Of a stretch of 32,978 nucleotides of DNA, positions 17,583 to 25,248 are shown piece by piece (position 1 is the first letter of the stretch; each line of letters opens with the position of its first letter). A program made the translations under genes and the position numbers. Source of the stretch: Syntrophomonas sp. (GTDB lineage Bacteria; Bacillota; Syntrophomonadia; Syntrophomonadales; Syntrophomonadaceae); contig JAENYG010000031.1 of assembly GCA_016841875.1 (NCBI GenBank), positions 1-32,978 on the forward strand, given 5' to 3'. Under the pieces are notes generated by a model. The model was not told the origin of the DNA and made no database searches. It was given only the letters and a program-made list of their open reading frames with translations.

Positions 17583-18689
17583 ATGGGAGAAATTAGTCAT
17601 ATCGGGGTGTTGACCGGAGGCGGGGACTGTCCCGGGCTAAATGCGGTTGTAAGAGCGGTTACTAAATGTGCCATTCTTGAATATGGATTGGAAGTAGTAG
17701 GTTTTATGGATGGATTTCGAGGACTGGTAGAGGACGATTATAGACCCCTGGACTTAAAAACGGTATCGGGTATAAGTCATACCGGCGGCTCGATACTGGG
17801 ATGCAGTAACCGGGATAACCCATTTGCCTATAATTCTTTTCGTCAGGGTCAGATAACCCAGAGTGATGAATCTGACCGCGCTTTGTATAACCTGGAACAC
17901 CTTGCTTTGGATGGTCTAATAGTAATAGGTGGCGATGGCAGTTTGTCTATTGCCAACCGCTTTGACAAATTAGGGGTTAAAGTTGTAGGAGTTCCCAAGA
18001 CTATAGATAATGATTTATCTGCCACAGACGTAACTTTTGGCTTCAATACCGCGGTAAACACAGCATCCGAGGCCTTAGATAAACTGCATACTACCGCAGA
18101 ATCGCACCACCGGGTGATGATTCTAGAAGTTATGGGGCGTTATGCTGGCTGGATTGCGATGCATGCTGGTATATCTGGAAGTGCTGATGTTATACTCATA
18201 CCTGAGATTCCCTACCAGATAGATGCAGTTCTAGCTAAGATTTCCGAACGTTATCGGAAAGGCAAGAAGTTCAGTATTATTGTAGTTGCTGAAGGTGCAA
18301 TCGCTGAAGGGGGTGAGATGGTAGTACAAAATTACGTACCTACCAGCCATGATCCCATTAGACTGGGTGGGGTTGCACAGCAGATTGCAGAAGAGATTGG
18401 TGCCAGGTTAAAAAATATTGAGATCCGGGTTACGGTACTGGGACATCTACAGAGGGGTGGCTCTCCGGTTCCTTACGACCGGGTTCTAGCTACCAGGTAT
18501 GGGGTAGCAGCGGTTGAAGCATTTATGGACGAGAAATATGGAACTATGGTAAGTCTACAGGGTACAGAAATAACTACCGTGAAGTTGGAGGATGCGATAA
18601 AAGAAATCCGGAAAATCGATCCCAATAGTGATCTGGTCAGATCGGCCAGAGCAGTGGGGATTGGTTTTGGAGATAATAAGAAATTTTAA
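17583..18689 (+). CDS. pfkA: 6-phosphofructokinase
   Basis: Phosphorylates fructose 6-phosphate to fructose 1,6-bisphosphate in glycolysis. It has 368 residues, somewhat longer than the 320 of the classical bacterial enzyme. Motifs are LTGGGDCPGLNAVVRA at the start, GGDGS (116-120), the catalytic PKTIDNDLSATDVTFG (138-153), MGRYAGWIAMHAG and LGHLQRGGSP. A Gly in GGDGS normally goes with ATP use, while the Lys in PKTIDND is more usual in pyrophosphate-linked enzymes, so donor choice is uncertain, with ATP favoured. The ATG at 17583 follows AAGGAGGG. The hydroxyacyl-CoA dehydrogenase gene follows about 37 nt downstream. Confidence 0.93.
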   Translation: MGEISHIGVLTGGGDCPGLNAVVRAVTKCAILEYGLEVVGFMDGFRGLVEDDYRPLDLKTVSGISHTGGSILGCSNRDNPFAYNSFRQGQITQSDESDRALYNLEHLALDGLIVIGGDGSLSIANRFDKLGVKVVGVPKTIDNDLSATDVTFGFNTAVNTASEALDKLHTTAESHHRVMILEVMGRYAGWIAMHAGISGSADVILIPEIPYQIDAVLAKISERYRKGKKFSIIVVAEGAIAEGGEMVVQNYVPTSHDPIRLGGVAQQIAEEIGARLKNIEIRVTVLGHLQRGGSPVPYDRVLATRYGVAAVEAFMDEKYGTMVSLQGTEITTVKLEDAIKEIRKIDPNSDLVRSARAVGIGFGDNKKF

Positions 18690-18726
18690 ATAGCTAATTT
18701 TGCTTTTTTCGTGGAAGGGGTTTGTG

Positions 18727-19605
18727 ATGGTGGAAAAGATTGCAGTACTAGGAGCTGGCATCATGGGAGCAGGGATAGCCCAAGCTGCAGCCATGGGAGG
18801 TTATGATGTAATACTTCGTGATCTGCAGATGCACCTGGTAAAAGACGGGCTGAACACGATAGAAACGACCCTGAGTAAAATGGTGAACCGGGGTATAATT
18901 ACAGAAGAGGATAAGGGAAAGGCCATAAATAATATCCGGGGCACGACAGACCTGTCTGATCTGCGTGATGCAGATCTGGTTATCGAAGCGGTAGTAGAAA
19001 ATATGTCTGTAAAAAAGCAGATATTTGCTGAACTGGACAGCCTGTGCGGGGCAAATACGATTTTAGCTACCAATACTTCATCACTATCTATTACCGAAAT
19101 TGCGGCTACAACCGAAAGGACAGATAAAGTACTGGGTATGCACTTCTTCAATCCGGTACATCTGTTAAAGCTGGTAGAGGTAATCAAGGGGCTGGAGACT
19201 TCCGATGATACGGTACAAAAGGCCATGGCTTTTTGTACTAAAATTGGAAAGCGCAGTGTTCTGGTACAGCGAGAGAGCCCCGGTTATATTGTCAACCGTA
19301 TTCTTCTGCCATATATTAATGAAGCAATATTTATTTATGCAGAAAACCTGGCAGAGAAAGAGGCCATCGACACCGCGATCAAACTGGGCCTGGGGATGGA
19401 CCTGGGACCGCTGGAACTTGCTGATAAAATGGGGCTGGATAATCTATACCGTACTATTATTGGGTTTAATGATGAGTTCAGGGATTCCAAATACAGGCCC
19501 CATCCACTCTTGGCAACCATGATCAGAGGAGGACACCTGGGGGTCAATAGTGGAAAAGGATTTTATGAATATGACTGCTCACCAGAAAAAAAGCATGGTG
19601 AATAA
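18727..19605 (+). CDS. 3-hydroxyacyl-CoA (butyryl) dehydrogenase
   Basis: NAD-dependent oxidation of 3-hydroxybutyryl-CoA to acetoacetyl-CoA, or the reverse, a beta-oxidation step. 292 residues, the family norm. N-terminal Rossmann motif GAGIMGAG (9-16), catalytic His in GMHFFNPVHLLKLVEV (about 139), and the C-terminal helical domain with ESPGYIVNRILLPYINEA and GLGMDLGPLELADKMGLD. The frame is open from 18700, but GGAAGGGG precedes the ATG at 18727, which starts at the usual point. It lies between pfkA and a membrane protein gene. In a syntrophic butyrate oxidiser this enzyme would run in the oxidative direction and feed the menaquinone made by the mqn operon; that link is inference. Confidence 0.93.
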   Translation: MVEKIAVLGAGIMGAGIAQAAAMGGYDVILRDLQMHLVKDGLNTIETTLSKMVNRGIITEEDKGKAINNIRGTTDLSDLRDADLVIEAVVENMSVKKQIFAELDSLCGANTILATNTSSLSITEIAATTERTDKVLGMHFFNPVHLLKLVEVIKGLETSDDTVQKAMAFCTKIGKRSVLVQRESPGYIVNRILLPYINEAIFIYAENLAEKEAIDTAIKLGLGMDLGPLELADKMGLDNLYRTIIGFNDEFRDSKYRPHPLLATMIRGGHLGVNSGKGFYEYDCSPEKKHGE

Positions 19606-19624
19606 TTAACCTGGAGGGATGGAG

Positions 19625-20461
19625 ATGGAGTACAAGCCCCGCAAATCATATGGTGCCTGGTATGGGCTCATTGTTGGAGGAGCAGTTTTTGGGATTTGCT
19701 TATGGGGGATAGGTTTTTCCCTGGGCGAAGAAGATAAGGTCTTGAAGTTAATGCTGCTGATACCAGCCTATCTATTTATGGTAGTTTATGCGGTTTTTAT
19801 TTTCAGTGCCTTTACCCTGAAATACGAAACTAATGAACAAGGTCTGGTGATAAAAGCAGGTCTCAGAAGGTTTACCATTGATTATGATGAGATAAGCGAA
19901 CTAATTAATGTGAGAGGAAAGATTAATCTTTTTTCAGTGATAGGGGCTAACTGGCCCGGGTTCAAAATTGGTTTATTTACTCTAAGGGGGATTGGACCGA
20001 TCAGACTGTACGCCACCCAACCAGGTGAAGAATTGTTGTACATTAAGTCCAGCCAGGGTCTTATTGGGCTTACTCCGGCAGACGATATATATGACGACCT
20101 GCTCAAAAATCTGGAAAGTAGGAGCGGCAAGCAATCTACCATATTTGACACTGAAAATATACCCGATGAGGAAAAGGGCGAGAATGTCCGAGAGGATAAT
20201 TTTTTTAAACTGCTGCTGAGAATCAATCTGCTTATGCTGCTGGCTTATGGCTTCTATCTAGCCATCTTTTTCCCTGGCTCAGGAGCGCCTAATTTCATCA
20301 TTATATTATTGGTTTTAGCCCTGGCATTATTCTTTTTTAATATTGGGAATGCGGAACGATTATACCAATTCAGCTCAACGGGCGGATATGTGCTGCTGGC
20401 CATTGGCATCCTGGTAACCGGGATATTCTTCATCCTCACGCTGGGCGAATTAAGTCTGTAA
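19625..20461 (+). CDS. Membrane protein with a central PH-like domain
   Basis: A 278-residue protein that I cannot assign to a named family. Two N-terminal membrane helices (about 14-34 and 44-66, with LMLLIPAYLFMVVYAVFIFSA) are followed by a beta-rich cytoplasmic stretch (YETNEQGLVIKAGLRRFTIDYDEI ... RLYATQPGEELLYIKSSQGLIGLTP) that looks like a bacterial PH domain, and then three C-terminal helices (LLMLLAYGFYLAIFF, FIIILLVLALALFFF, GGYVLLAIGILVTGIFFILTL). ATG at 19625 has GGAGG at correct distance; ATG at 19619 is too close. It starts 19 nt after the dehydrogenase stop, so it is likely in that operon, and ends at a bidirectional hairpin. Confidence 0.75.
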   Translation: MEYKPRKSYGAWYGLIVGGAVFGICLWGIGFSLGEEDKVLKLMLLIPAYLFMVVYAVFIFSAFTLKYETNEQGLVIKAGLRRFTIDYDEISELINVRGKINLFSVIGANWPGFKIGLFTLRGIGPIRLYATQPGEELLYIKSSQGLIGLTPADDIYDDLLKNLESRSGKQSTIFDTENIPDEEKGENVREDNFFKLLLRINLLMLLAYGFYLAIFFPGSGAPNFIIILLVLALALFFFNIGNAERLYQFSSTGGYVLLAIGILVTGIFFILTLGELSL

Positions 20462-20469
20462 AATGATCG

Positions 20470-20510
20470 GGGTGAGAATTACTATTCTCACCCTGGATTG
20501 TTTTGTTTTT
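20470..20510. terminator. Bidirectional terminator of convergent genes
   Basis: A 10-bp stem GGGTGAGAAT / ATTCTCACCC (20470-20493) with loop TACT, followed on the plus strand by TGGATTG and a T-rich TTTTGTTTTT. On the minus strand it runs into ATTTTA. The stop codon of the minus-strand gene lies within the stem. Confidence 0.75.
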
Positions 20511-21078
20511 GACTGGTATAGGCCAGGCCAATATCATCGCTGATTTGGTCAATCAGAACCACCAACTCTTTACAGGCGGCCATCATTTTTTTATCATTAT
20601 AATTTACCGCCATCTGTTGGTAGAAATTAGCGCAGTAGTCCCTGAGCCCAAGATATAGGATCAATAGATCTACCTCGCTAAGATCCTTATGTCCCCGGCA
20701 GATATAATCAAAATTGTTGATTCTTTCAGCAAAAGTATCTAGAGATTTTTTGATAAAGCTATTTGCTTTAGCAGAATCATAACTACTGCTTTGATAAACA
20801 GTAATAGAATTTTTTCTTCTATCATAAAAGGCCCGATCACAATGGTTTAATTCATTATGCAATAACTCGATAAGTTTGGTTTTTTCTACCTGCTGATAAT
20901 ACAGCAGATTTTTTATGGTTTTTTTATATGCATCAGATACCGAAGAATAAATATCATCCAGACAATTACTGATATGGTTATTTAATTCCAATTCCAAATA
21001 GTAGAGTTCACTAACAGTTTCAGGTATAGTATTAATGTTATTCAGACCTATGCTGCTGTGATGTGTCAATGTCGGCAT
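20488..21078 (-). CDS. Unknown helical protein, ferritin-like?
   Basis: A 196-residue protein with a perfect AGGAGGTGA ribosome site, so it is a real gene. It is rich in Asn, Tyr and Leu and predicted all-helical. Four helices can be picked out: ETVSELYYLELELNNHISNC, a long second helix around YYQQVEKTKLIELLHNELNH, KANSFIKKSLDTFAERIN, and DLLILYLGLRDYCANFYQQM with a tail KELVVLIDQI. The last helix looks like rubrerythrin-type domains, but the Glu/His metal ligands expected there are missing, so a degenerate ferritin-like bundle is only a guess. There is no signal peptide. It converges on the membrane protein gene. Confidence 0.8.
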   Translation of the reverse strand: MPTLTHHSSIGLNNINTIPETVSELYYLELELNNHISNCLDDIYSSVSDAYKKTIKNLLYYQQVEKTKLIELLHNELNHCDRAFYDRRKNSITVYQSSSYDSAKANSFIKKSLDTFAERINNFDYICRGHKDLSEVDLLILYLGLRDYCANFYQQMAVNYNDKKMMAACKELVVLIDQISDDIGLAYTSQKQNNPG

Positions 21079-21302
21079 TATTAATTCATCACCTCCTTTT
21101 TATACCTTGTGCATTAAACAAGTCTAATATGACGTGAATATATGTCAGTTGTTAAGCATGATACATAAATGTGTAGATTATTAGAACTTAATGTAAAAAT
21201 TAGATAAAATAAATACAGCAAAAGAAAAACGAAACACTGGTGTTTTAAGAAACCTAAAGATATAATGGAATTTGAATTCGCTTTTGAAGGGATAGATTTA
21301 AT

Positions 21303-22355
21303 ATGCAGCTTGGGATTCTGGGTATGCCGATGGTTGGAAAAACGACCATATTCGAGTTACTTACCGAAAATACTGGGAAAGCCACCGTTGCAGGTAAAAC
21401 TAATACTGCTATGGCGCGCATACCTGATTATCGGGTAGACAAACTATCGGATTATTATAAACCTAAAAAAACTACTTATGCTCAGTTGGAGATTGTAGAT
21501 ATTCCCGGTCTGATACCGGGTGGCGAAAAATCCACAGTGGTTTTTTTAGAAGCAGTTCGCCAGGCAGATGCTCTGCTGCTGGTTATCAGAGCTTTTTCAG
21601 ATGGGCAGGGAGACAGAATCAATCCAGTGGGCGATATTGAAACTCTGAACTATGAGCTGCTGCTGGCTGATCTTGATCTTATCGAGAAACGCTTACAGCG
21701 TATTAATCAAAGTAAAAAGAAAAAACAATTGGAAAAGGAACATAACCTGCTGGAAAAATTCCAAAATGCTTTGGAAAACGAGAAACACCTATCATCGGTA
21801 GAACTTGATGGTGAAGAGCAGGACATTATGAAAGCATATCAGTTCCTTACTAACAAACCTATACTGATCTGTCTGAATCTTGCGGAAGATGATATGGTAG
21901 AAAAGAATTATCCAGGCCGGGCAGAACTCCTTGATTATTTGAAAGAACATGGGCTGAACATGGTAGAAGTGTCGGCAGAGATAGAAAAAGAGATTGCAGA
22001 ACTTGACGGTGATGAAAAAGAAATATTTATGCAGGAATTGGGATTAGAAGAGTCCGGGGTTCTAAGAATAGCAAGAAGTGTATATGAAAGCCTGGGGCTT
22101 ATTTCCTTTATCACTTCTGGTGAAGATGAGGTCAAGGCCTGGACCATAAAAAATGGTACCATAGCCAAGAGTGCAGCAGGTAAAATACATTCGGATATTG
22201 AAAGAGGATTTATCCGGGCGGAAGTAATCAAATATGAAGATTTTGTACAGCTAGGAAGCATCAATGCGGTTAAAGAAAAGGGCTTGTTTAAACTGGAAGG
22301 TAAGGAATACCTGGTTAAAGATGGAGATTTAATAAATTTTAGATTTAACGTATAG
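21303..22355 (+). CDS. YchF/OLA1-like P-loop NTPase
   Basis: A 350-residue Obg-related NTPase of the YchF group, which prefers ATP and binds ribosomes. The P-loop is GMPMVGKTT (7-15), different from the normal GLPNVGKST of YchF; G3 is DIPGLIPGG; the base-recognition motif reads NLAE (NxxE, the ATP-specific form). The C-terminal DUF933/TGS domain is recognisable in EDEVKAWTIKNGTIAKSAAG and KYLVKDGDLINFRFNV-like segments. It is slightly shorter than the housekeeping 363-residue YchF and its switch sequence is divergent, which suggests a paralogue. A near-immediate trkA gene follows (about 10 nt), so the pair is an operon. No clear Shine-Dalgarno other than GAAGGG precedes the ATG. Confidence 0.83.
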   Translation: MQLGILGMPMVGKTTIFELLTENTGKATVAGKTNTAMARIPDYRVDKLSDYYKPKKTTYAQLEIVDIPGLIPGGEKSTVVFLEAVRQADALLLVIRAFSDGQGDRINPVGDIETLNYELLLADLDLIEKRLQRINQSKKKKQLEKEHNLLEKFQNALENEKHLSSVELDGEEQDIMKAYQFLTNKPILICLNLAEDDMVEKNYPGRAELLDYLKEHGLNMVEVSAEIEKEIAELDGDEKEIFMQELGLEESGVLRIARSVYESLGLISFITSGEDEVKAWTIKNGTIAKSAAGKIHSDIERGFIRAEVIKYEDFVQLGSINAVKEKGLFKLEGKEYLVKDGDLINFRFNV

Positions 22356-22365
22356 GTGGATGAAT

Positions 22366-23715
22366 ATGAAAACAATAATTATTGGCGCCGGGAAAGTAGG
22401 CTACAGTATTGCCCAGCTTTTATCAACTGAAAACCAGGACGTAGTAGTAATAGAACAGGATGAAGAAAGACTGAAAATCGTTGATGAGAGTCTGGATGTT
22501 CAGGTAGTACTGGGAAGTGGTTCCTCACCAGCCATACTTGAGGCGGCTGGGGTCAAGGAAGCCGCCATGCTAATCGCAGTAACCGAGATGGATGAGTTAA
22601 ATATGATTGCCTGCCTTTTAGCAAAACAATATGGGGTTAAAACTACGGTAGCGAGAGTGCGAAATACTGAATATATGGAAACTCCGATATTCTCGCCCGA
22701 AGCTCTTTTGGGCGTTGACCTTATTATTAACCCCGAACGAGTAACCGCCCTGGAGATAGCCAAAATAGTTCGAAACCCCGAAGCATTAAGTGTTGAATAT
22801 TATGCAGACGGCAGAGTGCAAATGGTGGAAATAGAGATTCCTAATGATTCTACTCTTGATGGAGTTCAACTCAAGAAACTGGATACATCTAGTTTTGTTA
22901 TAGTATCAATAATAAGGCAGCACCATACCATAGTCCCGGCTGGGAATGATTGCCTTTTATCAAGAGATAAGGTATACATAATGGCCAGAACAGCTGATAT
23001 GCAGGCAGTGCTGTTATCCCTGGGTATACAGCCTAAAAAGGTCGAGAGTATTACCATACTGGGAGCTGGACGAACTGGCTGCTACCTGGCTAAAATAATT
23101 GAACAGAGACGCTGGCCGATTGATATTAAAATTATTGATAAAAATGTAATGCAAGCCCGAAAGGCAGAAAACCAGCTAAAGAACGCCCTGGTCATTAATG
23201 GTGATGGAAGCGATTTGGAACTATTGAGAGAAGAAAATATCGGTGAAACGGACCTGTTTATTTCTGTAACAGATGATGACCGTTTAAATATACTATCTTG
23301 TTTAATTGCCAAAAGTCTGGGAGTTAAGTTAACTATTTGCAAGGTGAAAAGATCAGACCTTATGCCCCTGGTAGATCAGATCGGCATTGACATTATTATG
23401 AGCCCACGAATGTTAACAGCAGGCACCATATTGAAATATATTCGCCGGGGGGACATACTCTCAGTAACTGTAATGGGCGAAGAAATGGCTGAGATGTTGG
23501 AACTGGTTGCCCAACCGGGTTCCATAGCCGCTGGCAAGAAATTGAGCAAAATCAGATTTCCCTTCGGATCAGTTCTCGGGTCCATCGTGAGGGAAGATCA
23601 GGTTATCATTCCCAGTGGTGAACACGAGATAAAACCATATGATCGTTTGATGGTTTTTTCAATCTCCAAAAGCATTCAAAAGGTGGAAAAGTTGTTTCTC
23701 AATACGAAAAAATAA
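22366..23715 (+). CDS. trkA: Trk potassium transport regulator TrkA
   Basis: Cytosolic gating subunit of the Trk/Ktr potassium uptake system; it binds NAD(H) or nucleotides and regulates a TrkH/KtrB channel. It has two tandem RCK_N/RCK_C units: the first Rossmann motif is IIIGAGKVGYSIAQLLS at residue 3, the second ITILGAGRTGCYLAKII near 230. The C-terminal RCK_C ends with the IKPYDRLMVFSI type segment. 449 residues from the ATG at 22366, chosen because AGGTGGA lies five nt upstream; ATG at 22360 is too close. No TrkH/KtrB partner lies in the window, so it must be elsewhere. A terminator follows at 23747. Confidence 0.94.
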   Translation: MKTIIIGAGKVGYSIAQLLSTENQDVVVIEQDEERLKIVDESLDVQVVLGSGSSPAILEAAGVKEAAMLIAVTEMDELNMIACLLAKQYGVKTTVARVRNTEYMETPIFSPEALLGVDLIINPERVTALEIAKIVRNPEALSVEYYADGRVQMVEIEIPNDSTLDGVQLKKLDTSSFVIVSIIRQHHTIVPAGNDCLLSRDKVYIMARTADMQAVLLSLGIQPKKVESITILGAGRTGCYLAKIIEQRRWPIDIKIIDKNVMQARKAENQLKNALVINGDGSDLELLREENIGETDLFISVTDDDRLNILSCLIAKSLGVKLTICKVKRSDLMPLVDQIGIDIIMSPRMLTAGTILKYIRRGDILSVTVMGEEMAEMLELVAQPGSIAAGKKLSKIRFPFGSVLGSIVREDQVIIPSGEHEIKPYDRLMVFSISKSIQKVEKLFLNTKK

Positions 23716-23746
23716 ATAACAACTAATTCTAAATGTTTGGACCAAT

Positions 23747-23790
23747 GCGGGGTGATGGTTTTTAAATCATCTCCCGCTTTTTATTTTCTA
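23747..23790 (+). terminator. Rho-independent terminator of trkA
   Basis: GCGGGGTGATG pairs with CATCTCCCGC through small bulges, around an A/T-rich loop, and is followed by TTTTTATTTTC. It sits 32 nt after the trkA stop on the plus strand and separates it from the next ligase gene. Confidence 0.75.
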
Positions 23791-23799
23791 TCTACTCAT

Positions 23800-23845
23800 C
23801 GGTGCCAGATTGGAAGGCTCTATTTTGTTGTGTTAACAGGCACCG
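23800..23845. repeat. Inverted repeat in the leader of ligase 3
   Basis: CGGTGCC (23800-23806) and GGCACCG (23839-23845) are 7-bp complementary arms about 32 nt apart, roughly 54 nt before the ATG of the third ATP-grasp gene. They could be an operator or a leader hairpin. No standard promoter is obvious here. Confidence 0.35.
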
Positions 23846-23898
23846 GATATTTTCATTATTCATAAAATGAAATATAACAAAATCTGAGGGGTTATAAA

Positions 23899-25248
23899 AT
23901 GCAAAAAACGGATTCTTTGTCTCCGGTAATTAAACTAACCCTCAATACCCTGAAAAACACTCCGGTCGGCAGCCTGGTTCAGCTTAAGGCCGGATCCTTA
24001 TCTTGTGCAGCAAAATCATCTATAGTATTGGAAAACATCCAACTGCCTGACAACTTCATACTATTAAATAAATTTGCCGCCAGAGAGTTAAAGTTACCAG
24101 GTTCTAGATATCTTATTTATCATGCTAGTGAAAATGAACTATTGATCGGACCAGTAATTGGAGTAATGACCAGCGCCATCCAAAATAAAAGTCTGCCCCA
24201 TGGGAAAACCGGTAAGTTATTCAAAGAGCTGATTGAATACTCTGGCAAGAGAGGAATATTTGTATACCTTTTTGGGCCTGATGGGATATCTAAAGATCGT
24301 AAATATATCCGGGGGATAACCACCAAGAATAACTCCTGGAAGCAGGGAACCTTTGCATGGCCGGACGTTATTTATAACCGAATCAGGTTTCGGAAAATGG
24401 AAAAGCAGCAGGAGATTACCAGAATACTTTGTGAAATGAATCAAGACCAACGGGTTCATATTTTTAACAGCCGTTTCTTAAATAAACAAGAAGTATATGA
24501 AGCCTTGAAAGACCATGATGAAGCAAAAAACATGATACCAGATACCGAAATATATAACCGCTATAATTTAGAGATTATGCTGCAAAAATATCCCGCGGTA
24601 TTCATTAAACCAAATGACGGTTCAATTGGACGGGGGATATTTAAGGTCAGGTGCGACCCTCTCCAACGTTATTCTTTTGCCGGGGTGTCATCCGCTGCTC
24701 CAATTTGGAAAGGCCCCTATACTTTTGACCAGCTGTATCGCCAGCTGAGTAGCGGAGTCGTAAGAAGGAATTATCTGATCCAGCAGGCAGTTGATCTAGC
24801 TAGATACAACTCCCGGGTATTTGATGTACGAAGTCAGGTGCAGAAGAATCACAGCGGAGTATGGACTCTCACCGGGGCAGCTGTGAGGGTGGCCGGGAAG
24901 GATAGATTTGTCACTCATATACCTAATGGAGGTAAAGCCGAGGTTTTTGATGAGGTTATAATCCGGGTCTTTCCTTCCAGTCGCACCAGGCAGTCAATAT
25001 ATCAGCAGCTAAGGAAAACAACTGCTCTGGTGCCAGGGATTCTAGAAGAAAAGTTGGGTATTAATCTGGCAATTCTTACCATGGATCTGGGTATTGATTC
25101 GTTTGGCAGAATGTGGATCTTGGAAGTAAATTCAAAACCGTCCAGTTTTGATGAAGATGATATTAGAATGAAACATCTACAGAACCTTACCGACTATTTT
25201 ATTTATGCGGCGCGAAAAAAGAATGGGAAAGGGAATTATGAAGCTTAA
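23899..25248 (+). CDS. YheC/YheD-type ATP-grasp ligase (3)
   Basis: Third paralogue of the spore-coat-type ATP-grasp ligases, 449 residues. N-terminal domain with LLIGPVIGVMTSAIQN and WPDVIYNRIRF; ATP-binding YPAVFIKPNDGSIGRGIFKV, FDVRSQVQKN, and the metal-binding LEVNSKPSS at the C-terminus (about 432-440). All key positions seem intact, and it is about as far from copies 1 and 2 as they are from each other. The ATG at 23899 follows GAGGGG. Its end overlaps the start of the amidoligase gene by 11 nt, which ties the two together and suggests that they act in the same pathway, one adding a residue or amine that the other uses. Confidence 0.85.
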   Translation: MQKTDSLSPVIKLTLNTLKNTPVGSLVQLKAGSLSCAAKSSIVLENIQLPDNFILLNKFAARELKLPGSRYLIYHASENELLIGPVIGVMTSAIQNKSLPHGKTGKLFKELIEYSGKRGIFVYLFGPDGISKDRKYIRGITTKNNSWKQGTFAWPDVIYNRIRFRKMEKQQEITRILCEMNQDQRVHIFNSRFLNKQEVYEALKDHDEAKNMIPDTEIYNRYNLEIMLQKYPAVFIKPNDGSIGRGIFKVRCDPLQRYSFAGVSSAAPIWKGPYTFDQLYRQLSSGVVRRNYLIQQAVDLARYNSRVFDVRSQVQKNHSGVWTLTGAAVRVAGKDRFVTHIPNGGKAEVFDEVIIRVFPSSRTRQSIYQQLRKTTALVPGILEEKLGINLAILTMDLGIDSFGRMWILEVNSKPSSFDEDDIRMKHLQNLTDYFIYAARKKNGKGNYEA

